Made by a program: the position numbers and the translations under genes. Shown here in pieces: positions 28,140 through 38,329 of a DNA stretch of 64,000 nucleotides (the stretch's first letter is position 1; every line of letters starts with the position of its first letter). The stretch is from the NCBI GenBank assembly GCA_003342815.1, contig PTEX01000024.1:4477517-4541516 (forward strand), written 5' to 3'. The stretch is from Eudromia elegans (lineage: Eukaryota > Chordata > Aves > Tinamiformes > Tinamidae). A model generated the notes under the pieces. That model was not told where the DNA came from, ran no database searches, and saw only the letters and a program-made list of their open reading frames with translations.

Positions 28140-28700
28140 ACATGCTGTTTCACTCCCTCTTCCAGATTGTTAATGAAGATGTTAAATAAACAGGACCAAA
28201 CAGTGATCCCTGCAGAGCTCCACCAGACACCTCCCACCAACCTGATACAATGCCATTTTTCATTACCCTTTATTTGCACTCAGCCAGCCATTTTTAAATG
28301 CAAGTGACAGTACTCCATGTCCAAGCCAATTTAAATTAATTTTGCAAGTAAAGATTTTGTAAGACACTACATCAAATGTTTTACTCAGACCAGATACATT
28401 ACACATGCTTTCATCCACTAATTTTCTAAAGCTATCAGAGAAAGCAATCAAGCTTTGAAGATTACTAGTACATCCAGCCAGCTTTTTGCTGGTCCATTCA
28501 CTTACAAAACCAATCCCGGTGTTATTAAAGAACTGCCACTCCTTTAGCTGATGACTGATTAAAACAATATATTTTTCTAATCCATTACCTTCCCTCCATA
28601 TAATACAACCCTGATTATTCCTCCTAACTTTTAGGTTAGTGCTATATGGGATGTGGCTTAATGTTTTGATTGACATGTCATTCTTTTTCTTGGAAAGGAC
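28140..28700 (-). mobile_element. Old CR1-type LINE fragment (RT region)
   Basis: Read on the plus strand this matches the reversed reverse-transcriptase part of ancient amniote CR1 elements. ATTGTTAATGAAGATGTTAA and then CAGTGATCCCTGCAGAGC correspond to the familiar CR1 order of 'GATGAAGATxTTGAACAG ... ACTGATCCCTGCGGGAC'. A CAGCCAGCCATTTTTAA segment and GACACTACATCAAATG follow in the expected order. The element is therefore in minus-strand sense. It lacks both ends, is heavily substituted, and is certainly inactive. It contains the open frame described in the next entry. The CR1 call rests on recall of the consensus; a RepeatMasker run would set the subfamily and exact ends. Confidence 0.8.
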
Positions 28701-28763
28701 CTTGGGGGCTGAGGTTATGCTTATCCCGCACATTTCCAGCCGGTAGCTTGTATCACTTGTCAT
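28263..28763 (-). pseudogene. Decayed CR1 reverse transcriptase, open for 166 codons
   Basis: This minus-strand frame is the remains of the CR1 ORF2 reverse transcriptase. Roughly residues 55-166 follow the family order: a GLEKYIVLISHQLKEW segment in the place of the 'GKxMEQ...HLE' helix, then GF, a CTSNL segment, LIAFSDSFRKLVDES, the SKTFDVVSYKIF segment equivalent to the 'SKAFDTVSH' box of RT motif A, and a final WL (in NGWLSANKG) near the end. The catalytic aspartate of motif A, expected just before that box, is a glycine here (codon at 28389-28391, residue 125). The YxDD box lies beyond the end of the frame. The piece is thus a fragment without polymerase activity. Residues 1-50 are not clearly alignable. 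A still-open frame in so old a copy may be chance; exaptation is possible but unsupported. Confidence 0.75.
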
Positions 28764-29444
28764 TCCTTAATTCCTAGAATAAAGGCAAGTAGGTCCTTTA
28801 CCAACTCCTAATTGTATTAGTGAAGGAACATTAGACTGGCAGCTGGGGAAAAAAAGGGGAAAAAAAAACCAGAGCAGGACTAATTCTAGCCAAGTCAGAT
28901 TTATTTTTTTTCACAGCCAGAGGAACACGCCAGCTGAAATAAACTTACTGTCCCTATTTAACACATTCCTTTCCCCTATGCTTCAGTGCCTAGTTATGTC
29001 ATAAATTGTACTTAAGGCTTTTTGCCAGAATTTTTCCCTTTTGGCATGCCTAACGGCGATTCTTCTGCCTCCTTAGATGTACCCACTTTCCTTTAATACT
29101 TGTGCATTTAATACTTTTAATATCTCTTTCGGTGTGTCACTGAGTGTTGGGTTTCTTTTTCAAGACGTAGCCTGGGACATAGAGAAACTCAGTGTCTTAT
29201 TTTACCTTGCTATAAATGCTTTAATAGAAATAGTGTGTGTTTAGGAACACTGATATTTTCCCTCCGAAGCACCTCACTAACATGCTGACTACTAAGATGT
29301 TCTGTTACAGGTTTTCCTACTACAATACTTCCATATTCTTGCTAGGGCCATTCAAATACAGTTCCTGGCAAGCTCCTTACAACAAAGCAAATTTTGCCTG
29401 GGGCTCTCTTCTGCCTCTAGTTTATCAGTAACATGCTCTCATAG
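28764..29444. other. Non-coding stretch, no gene seen
   Basis: No gene was recognised. Part of it could be more of the upstream (5') portion of the adjoining minus-strand CR1, but the resemblance is too weak to call. Confidence 0.45.
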
Positions 29445-29482
29445 CTGCAGTGGGGCCAGGAGCCTGCAGTGGGCAGGAGGTC
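29445..29482. repeat. 19-bp imperfect tandem duplication
   Basis: CTGCAGTGGG recurs at 29445 and 29464, each followed by a CAGGAG string. This gives two GC-rich units of about 19 bases. Confidence 0.75.
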
Positions 29483-29525
29483 TTCTGTAGGGCATCCTGG
29501 TACCTGCAACTGTAGCCTTTGGGAT

Positions 29526-29546
29526 TTATCTATCTATCCTTATCTT

Positions 29547-29599
<53 letters not shown>

Positions 29600-29602
29600 T
29601 TA
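29526..29602. repeat. (TCTA)n tetranucleotide microsatellite
   Basis: An uninterrupted run of about 13 TCTA units spans 29547-29599. It is preceded by interrupted units (ATCTATCCTTATCTTTC) from about 29526. Such arrays are usually polymorphic in copy number. Confidence 0.97.
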
Positions 29603-30749
29603 GATGCATATGTATATTTATGCAGGATAATGCTTAAGTACCTTTGTCTGTAAGCATGTATTTGAACGTATCTCATTTGCGCACCAGTGTCTGTTAAGTC
29701 ACTTTGGTCAAGCTTCTATCACTTTGAACAACAATGGAGATCCCTGCTTAGGAGAATGACTTAAATTGCCAGCTATACTCATCTTCAGCAGTGTTGCTTT
29801 TCAGTTTAAGATTATCTTCTCATTTGGCTTCCAGGACTCTTTTAGCTTTTGTGCTGCTCTGTGGAGCTTCTCCTTATTGGGGTGTTAGTGACAGAGCTGC
29901 AAGGGAAGGCTAATTGAGACAAAAGGTTAAAAAGTAACAGGAACATTGCTGCAGTGGAAGGAAGGAAAGTCATGGATTCTGAACATTCAGATTTTTATAC
30001 TATATCAGTCAAAAGAAAGTTCCTGCTTTTAGAAAGCAATTTATTGCATCTGAGTGGATGGATGTGGTCTTATGGTGGGCTTGGAGAGCTAAAATGAGTT
30101 TTGTGCCTTGTGTCTCAGTAGCTGATGAGGTGTGTGCATTCATATGCCTGTTTTTTTAGCTGGCCTTGATTGGTGTCATACCTCGTAGATAAGTTTTTGT
30201 TTTGTTAACTCCTTATGACCTATTCATGCATTAACGGGCAACAAATATTGAAAACTACAGCAGTTATTTTACTCCTTAGAAACTATAATGGAAGCTTTTG
30301 AAACAGCTTCATCTTCAATGATGTGTTGCAATTTGCACTTGAAGATGAAATAAAAATCCCCATTTCACACTATAATTGAATTGAGTCTCCAAATTTGGCA
30401 CAGCTGCTCTTGAGAGGTTAACTGCATTTTCAGTTCACCAAACAGAAGACTTAAAATGTTTACTGGAGGTTTGCCCAATTTTCCTTGTGTTTCATGGGCT
30501 TTGTGAAGTAGTTTAGGCCAGCCCAGCATCAAGTGTTTAACAGCTTCCTAACCTTTGAGATACAGAAAACTTTTGAACATTGAGTACTAGCAGCGGTAGT
30601 GTATTTCTCTTTTTTCATCTTGAGCTACTTATTTTAACAAATCATTTATAGACATTCAGATGCAACATTCCATGCTGTTTTCCTGATGTTATTGCAGGTA
30701 ACATTTTGACCAAAAAATCAACACTTAATTCCCTCGGTCTTTCTTGTTA
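29603..30749. other. AT-rich non-coding stretch, no gene seen
   Basis: No gene, recognised repeat or clear regulatory signal was seen. Confidence 0.55.
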
Positions 30750-30770
30750 AATATATATATATATATATAT
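30750..30770. repeat. (AT)10 microsatellite
   Basis: An alternating AT run follows TTGTTAA and is followed by AAAAAATATA. Confidence 0.95.
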
Positions 30771-33700
30771 AAAAAATATATTCTATGATGCTCCGTGCAA
30801 ATCATAGAGTCTATATAGGACATTGTCAGCTATTTTACTGGAAAAAATAGAGTTCTGATGGGATACATAGGTGGATGGGAATATAAATTCAGAGTAAGCA
30901 AAGAAGCTGATGAACTGTGGAGTTTTTGAAGATGCAAGTGCATTAGCAGATAATTAGCAGCTAATGCTATAGGAAGGAATCTTTTTATTTGCAACTCTTT
31001 AAAAAATAGGTATTATGATGTTCTTAAATTAGCAAGAAATTTGAAGTGTTGCTGTTTGATTGTTTGTGGTTTAACTCTTACACATGGTGTTTTACAATAT
31101 CTGTCCCCACTCTTGCAGCTAGCTAGAAATCTGATTTGAAAAAGCATCAGCCAAAATCTCCAACCAATACCTCCAGTATTTGCATGCTGGAACTTCCTGG
31201 GGAAAAAAAAAAAAAAAAGGCAAATAATGAGAAACAGACAAAAACCTTAATATTTGTCCTCATGGCTAAATATGCCATTATTTTGCAGATGTTTATCTGA
31301 TAAAGATGATTTCTGATCAGTGAAGGAAGGTGACAATATCTTCATACTTTGCAAAATTAGCTTTTCTCTTTCTTCCAGTGAGACAAAGTAATTTGTTTTT
31401 TGTTTGGCTTGTGTTTCCATGTGCTTTTAACTGCTATTAGAAATGGCTATAAGCTTGAAGTAGAGAGTTCAAGTAGACCTGTCCAAAACAAGGAACATTT
31501 TACTGGAAGGAATAATCTTCCTGTATCCCTTTATTTCATCAGAGTGATCATTTATAATCAGATTAGTTTTCTGTCTCTGAAGTACTTTACAATGCTATAA
31601 AGTCTTTTATCTAAAGTTCTCGGAGTCACATTGTTAGTCTGGAAAAAAATAAATATTATTCATATCCTTATTAAAAATATATAATAACTGGCATTGATGG
31701 AAAATCAAGCCAGATATAAACTAGACTGGTTTTGATAGTATTTTCCTTGTATCTTAGAATTGAGGCATTGAATTAATGAACTTCTTCCCTTCTGATCTGA
31801 AAAAGAAAGTGAGGAAAGAGAAAATGATATTTTTGTTGGCAAAAATTTCCTATAGTACTAAAATGCATCTGCAGCATGTTAGCTTTTCTATATTTTTTTT
31901 TAGTTGATTTACTATTTCTAACAAAACTGGTCGCTCATTCAGATTCTTATGGTAACTTTTAGACTTCAATCTACTTCCAGTGTCTTTATGAAAGACAAGC
32001 TCTGTCATTATATTCCCAAAGGGAATATCAGTAGACCTGAAGTCTGGGGAATAAAATTGCAAGATTACTGTTTCTTGTCATATATTTGTATTTTATGGCT
32101 TTGAAAACATCAGAATGGCTTAGTGGGGAAAAAAAAAACACTGAGAGTGAAGGGATGTAACTATTAATGTCCTATCAGAGCTTGATGGAGCTTGATATAA
32201 TTAAAAAAACCTGTGATATCTCTCGCAATTGTAATTCCAATTATTTGCTAGCTGAAGGCAACTTTCACTGCTACAAGTTAGGAAATCATGTAAATAGCCT
32301 AATTAATATAATTTGCCTTATGCTCTTCTAAGAAAACAAAAACAAATATGTCATTTTTAAAGAATAAATAGCATAGTATAAACTAAATGTTATAAATAGT
32401 CAGTTTGTAGAGCAAACATTACATATTACAGATCATTCTCAGCATCTCTAAGTAATTCAGCATGATTTAATGAAATTATGATGGCTTGCTTTAGCTTTAC
32501 AACTGCCTTACAATAAAAGGGAAGCGTTTCCTTTGTACGGATTAGAGCTAGTTCTTTTACAAAATGGTGTGTGACAACATGTACAGCAGGGGGCCAGAAG
32601 ATAAAAAGAAGGTTTCATCATCTTGCATCTTCAGTCCTACATTATCAGGAGACTTCCTCAAAACTTAAAATAAGTCTTTGAAATATTCCATGTTGTGGTG
32701 GTAGAAAGGTACAATAAATAGTACTTTGCTTTCTCCTCAAGTGAAATGAAGAGATAAAGCTATTTATAAAACTGCAAGGACTTACAAATCATTCTTAGAA
32801 ATTGTCATATGTTAATGTCAGTCAGAAATTAATCACCTGAGACAAAAATCTCTATACTATTTTTTACAACCTCATCCTAATTTTGTACCTGACTATGGAC
32901 AGATTCTTTCATGATGATGAAGTATGTTGAAAACCACGAAGGGTTAAAACAAGGCAAATTCAAACACTGAAGCTGTAGTTTTTTAAAAAAGTGTGTGTCA
33001 GTTAAATATTTTATTGTTATAGCATTTGAAGAATCTTCTCAGGAGTCAATGTGCTTGGTATGCACACCTTTAACAAGATAACAAAAGCTTTACAGGGCAG
33101 ATGTAAGTAGATGGACTATGAGGATTTGGAGACATATACAATAAGTTGTTAGAATTTTTATGGAAGAAAAACAGCCTTAGATTTTTCTGAGAGTTGTTGA
33201 TTTAAGAGTAAAAAGCCATACTTAGGACAAAACAATTTTATGCATCAATTTTTATTAATAAAAGTTGTTGTGACTGCTGCTTTCCCCAAAACTTCTAAGA
33301 GCTTTCCAGGTGATCCTATAGTGAATTAGGTTTTATACTTTGAACTAAAGTTGGATTTTAGAGTAAATTAAAGATATGAAATTTTTTTAATTTTGACAGG
33401 TAATTTTCCCTTTTTATATAAATCTCTCAGTAATTCCAGTATAGTTCAGGTTTTCATCCAAAGCTCTCTTTGCTCCAATAGGGATAGATATACAGCAGCA
33501 ATTAATGGTTCATATCCTGCTTTCAGGTGAGCAAGGCTTATGCTGTGCCCTATTCTTATTTTGAACCTATTAGAAAAATCCATTTTAAAATACATCCTCT
33601 CTTCTCCTTCAAAATGATTTCATGCCGTTGATTCAACTGATGGTTTTAGTTGTCTCCTTGATAGCAGAAGTCATACGCAAAATTGACATATAAAATTTGA

Positions 33701-34130
33701 CTCCCGTTACTTCCCTTGATTTTGTCAAGCCCTTCTCTGGATCAATGCTAGAGTCATTGCATATATTACCCTTGCAGACATCTCACGTCCTGACTCATGA
33801 AAGGTCTTGATGAATCCTTAGATCAGTCCCCTGGCTGGGGAGCCACATTCCATGTTCTGCCTCACAGTACCTTGATGTGTACCTATAAAGAGTTTCTTTC
33901 CTATTCCTAGAAGAGGCCTGCTGCACTTGAAGGAGAGAATAAAAAATTATTTTGCCTATAAACTAAGCTTATTTGATCTAGAAGCCTTTCATTTGTGCTA
34001 AGTACATGCATCGCTCTCCAGGTTTTCAGAATATGGTCTCCATTTCTCTTTCTAAATTACACAATGCAAGGGTTATTTCCAGCATAGATTTTTAAATGAG
34101 GGTATTTTAGTTATTAGAAATGCAGAACTC
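30771..34130. other. AT-rich non-coding stretch, no gene seen
   Basis: No gene was recognised. Small features only: an 8-bp-arm inverted repeat (GCATTAGC ... GCTAATGC) near 30940-30970, poly(A) tracts near 31203 and 32129, and a doubled 9-mer AGCTTGATG/AGCTTGATA near 32180-32200. Confidence 0.55.
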
Positions 34131-34214
34131 GCTCTATATTACCGCGCTGCCTGATGAAAGGCTGGTTGCCGAATCGCATGGGTTTGGTGGCTGTGGCACA
34201 GTCAGCGCGGCGCG
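34131..34214. other. Compact CpG cluster
   Basis: About nine CpG dinucleotides fall within roughly 85 bases (including ACCGCGC at 34141 and GCGCGGCGCG at 34205-34214), in flanks that are almost CpG-free. It is too short for a classical CpG island. CpG retention suggests an unmethylated or constrained site, or a recent GC-rich insertion. No promoter, gene start or known repeat was recognised beside it. Confidence 0.6.
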
Positions 34215-37200
34215 TTAAGGCTGTAATAGGAAATCAAATAGTTCATTTCACAGCCATCAAATACATGCTGAGCTGCCTCACTGGTTTATGCTGCTCTATC
34301 TTTTAGGACGTAAAACCTATTCTTACTTTATGAAAACAGTACTTTGTGTTAAATAATCATTTCATTTACATATAAAGGTTACACTTAATAAAAATATATG
34401 AACCAAAATTGCAACAAAGATACAACATCATAAAGCACCTTTTTTAGAGTGCACTGTATTTTCCCCTTGAAAGGCTTCACTGCTTTTAAGACAGGAGATA
34501 TTGCTTCAGAACTAAAGATTTAAAGCTTTTTTCTTCTGCCTGTAGTAAAAGTAATAAAGCTTTTTATTGTACAAAGACTGTAAATATATTTAGCAATAAT
34601 TCCAACAGCTGGAAGTGTCTAAATGTCTGTAGTGGAAATACAAGGGTCATATTTATCTAGGCTTGGTCTAGAAATTTCTATAACTTTTCCTTTTCCACCT
34701 AAGCATCATTGGACAGTTACTCGGTGTTATTTTGTAAGCTGGAATACAATCTCATGGCGGAAAAAGCTCCTTGCCGTTAAAATAACATAGTGTTGTAACA
34801 ACTTTATTGTGATTATTTTTGGTTGCTATCATTTGTTCTGATTATTTACTACAAATAGGCATCACGCCTCCAGTGTGTATCCTAGTGCCCAAAGTCATGG
34901 TAGCTCCTCCAAGGCTCTGTGGCAAGTATGATGTGAAGAATTAGGTCAAAGAAATATAGCCCCTTAGAAAATTGTGCTACTAGGAGTTTTCTGTCTTAAA
35001 ATAATGAATATTGTTTTGGGAATCCATTGCAATTGCAACAAAAATGGAGCTTAATGAAATGGAGTTGACTTTCAGGAAGATTTTGAAGGAGGATATAGAG
35101 TGGACCAGGTGATAGGGCAATCCACATGGAAAAAAAAAGCTCTGACGTGAAGGGAGAAATATTACAAAGTTACTTAAAGCATATTTCGGACCTTTATGTT
35201 TTAAAAAAATTAAAAAGGCACTGGCATGTATGTTTTTGACTCCTTAAGTTTTCATCTATGGGAGATTTTACAAGCAATTACGCCTGTATCTTCCCTTAGC
35301 TCTATTCAGGATTTCATTTTGCGAGCAGAATTCTCTTTATTATGTTTTTGAATGTATGAAATACTTTGAGGTGGATAGAGGAGCAGAGTCAAGATAGCAA
35401 TAAAACGTATTCTCTTCAGAAATAAAAGGAAGTTGAGAAACAAGCTTGGATCTATTTTCATTGCTTCTCACAGCCTACTGCATTTCTTAGTAAATATCTC
35501 AGCATTGTCAGTGTTTCATTCCTAAATCAATATTAATATATTTCCATTGTTTCAGTTTTATATTGTACTCTTGTTGACCCAAGATTACAAGCATACTTTC
35601 AGCTCCTAAATCCTATTATCCTCTGAGGAACATATTGTACAAAGAGACAAGGGTACTCTGTAAACAGTGGAGTGTATCTTTCAACCTTGTATTTTGAAAT
35701 AATGGCTTCTTTTCTCTTCTTATGATGTATAACCCAATATAGTAGAGTGATAGCTATGAAATAGGAATAGAATACAAGCACAGACACTTGTTGCTTATGT
35801 GGAAAATGGTAATTGTCGAATCCTCCAAATATTGTTAGAATGCACATTGGAGTTCCACAGTGGGATTTGTGTGGTGGAAAAAATATTTACACGGATTGCA
35901 AAAAAATAAGAAATAAATCTATAACATATCTATCCAGTTTGGAGACATTCATTATTCATTCTGGATTTCTTTCACAGTTGCAGGACTTATCTATGTCTCA
36001 TTTTTCTGGATTCAAGCATTTACAATTCAGTCATTTCTTGTAATTTCCCAGTCAGAGCAAAAACTGCCTTTCCTGGTTCGCTTTAGAGCTTTTGTGCACA
36101 GAATGCTTCCAAAGGCCAAACTACAAATGCAAGAGAAGCATGTGTGTAAGGAACAAATATGTCACTCAAGACATTTTAAAAATTGTCTTGCAACATTTCA
36201 CTTTGTGAGCCTGCTTTTAGAAATGATTTGTATTTAAAAAAAATAGAGACAGTACTGAAACATGCAGTTATTGACAGCGTCGTGCCAGTTAATTGAACTT
36301 GAAGAATGAGAAAAATGTCTATAAGTCTCTAGAGAGCACAAGGAAAAGAGTAGCAATAGGAAAAAAGAATAACATTTTTATTTTTTTTAAGGTACCTATC
36401 CAAACACAAGAAAAATGGAAATATCAAATCAAGGAAAGTGTTACTGTGCTGGTAACTGATTATTTTAAGAGAGTACATTTTTTAATAACGCTGAAAGATA
36501 GCCATTTATTGAGCTTCAATATGCTTAAAACTATATATATTTATATATATTTTAGTATGATGAATAGAGTTTCAGAAAACCTTTAGGACTTTGAAAAATA
36601 AAAAAGAACGTCAGAGCAGGAACCTCATTTATGCAGACTGCAGTTTTTGGCTGGTTTTGGTAGGAAGCACACTGCCTTAAGAGAAAGTTAAAGTAAATAT
36701 TAGGTATTATCTTACCAAAATATGACAAAAATTGAAGATAGGAATAATGTTGGATTCCTAGTTTGGAGGTAAGGCTCTTGTGTTACTAACACACCATCTA
36801 CACTGTTTCATGTGGTCACACGTGGTACTGGCCACACCAGAGTTGTGTGCTGCCTTCTTGGCACCTATCTGGCTGCACTTTCATGCGTATTCAAAAAGTA
36901 TCCTTTGATGTGCAGACAGTTTTTGGGTTGCATTTAGCTAATTTTAGACAATCTGATAAGTTCAGAGAGCATGTACCAATCCTTGGGTTTTATGCTGATG
37001 ATGAAATAAAGTGAAACTTCACCCTCTCTCAAAGCTACCAGTTTTTAGTACTGAAAATCTTTTAGGATGATATAAGGTCTGCCAAACAAAATACAAAATA
37101 TGATGAGAGATGCGGTGAGTTACTGACATACGAAGCAAAAGGAGAAGGTTTTAAGAGAAATTATTTTATGCAAAATAGTTACCGTACCAGTTAGTCATTA

Positions 37201-38261
37201 AAACAGCAGTAATAAAGTTATATTTATAGCTGAATAAGGAGTCTCAGTGTGATTAAGATATGGAAGTAGCTAATTATACCTCTGAAATATTAGGAAATTG
37301 AAGTGATGAAAACTATACAAATAAAAACCAAAAGTGTGTACGAATTAATGAGGAGGCCAAAATAGGAAATGGAATAATGGAAAAATGACAGTCTAAATAA
37401 TGTGCAATGAATAAATGCATAGTTGGTAGACAAGGATATACTAAGGCCATTGGAGAAAATGAATGGATAATCAGTACCTCAATGTTGGCTTTTTATTTGC
37501 AGAATTTTTGTTTATTTTTATTACTGTATGACAGTTTAACTTATCTTTTCCACAAGGTTTGTGTGTTGACAGTGATGGAAAGTTGTGAGATCTTTGTCAG
37601 TAAAGCCTCTCCACGGGGCTTTAATGTTAGGGGTACAGTTAATTACATTGGTGCAGCTGTGGGCAGCAGTCCCAGCCCTCAAGCATCGGTTCTGCCTTCA
37701 GGATCTCCCCTCACTGCTGCAGCAAGTGCTGTGGGGCTGACAATCCAGTCTGGATTTTGTCTGCATTAAAGCAGCCTTTGCTTTCATGGCTATCTTATGT
37801 TGGACTAACTTTAAACAGAACAGTTTCTTGATACAACACTTTGATGGGGTCCTTTGGTGGTAGCACGAAGACTAGAAAAGCCAGCAACTGTGGGAAAAGA
37901 TGGGTCTGCCTTTGACATAAAATAATCTGAAAATGGATTCAGAAATCATGAATTTCTTTTTCAAGTTCCATTTTTGCCTGTTGGAACAAGTAAGTTGGAG
38001 CTGACTGACTGGGCCTTTCTCTGTGCACTTTTAAGACTGACTCCTCTTGCTTTGCCAGTCACATCTTTCATGCCACCAAACCCTAGTGTATTTCCAGGGC
38101 AGCTGACGGTCTACTGTGGGATCAGTGCAGACAGGTTCAAATATAGGGTATCTTGAGCTGTTCGCTTATCTGCTAAAGAGTAACCTTCCTAGGCCCTGCA
38201 TTTTTGGAGATTGTTAAATGTGGAATCTCCATACCTAGTGCCTCACAGTACTTAATGTGGC
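34215..38261. other. Non-coding stretch, no gene seen
   Basis: No gene was recognised. The part just after the CpG cluster (to about 34620) is simple AT-rich text with homeodomain-like TAAT and ATTA strings and could be conserved non-coding DNA, which cannot be judged from one sequence. A GC-richer patch occupies about 37600-37780, where a 120-codon plus-strand frame (37407-37769) runs without recognisable homology. Confidence 0.45.
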
Positions 38262-38329
38262 CATGACCAACTACTGTAACTAGTTGACCATGTAACTACA
38301 TGACCAACTAGTTACAGTAGTTGGTCATG
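38262..38329. repeat. Perfect 25-bp-arm inverted repeat (hairpin)
   Basis: Bases 38262-38286 are the exact reverse complement of 38305-38329. Within the 18-base spacer, CATGT and ACATG (38289-38293 and 38298-38302) can pair around an AACT loop with two mismatched pairs beneath, giving a hairpin of about 32 paired positions. The flanking bases do not pair, so the repeat ends sharply. A perfect arm of this length implies recent origin or selection. Confidence 0.95.

Noticed and set aside
29526..29602. Considered as a CRISPR-like or satellite array
   Set aside because: It is a simple tetranucleotide microsatellite without spacers, in eukaryotic DNA.
37407..37769. 120-codon plus-strand frame
   Set aside because: The first half has AT-rich chance composition and the second half is open because of a GC-rich patch; no domain recognised.
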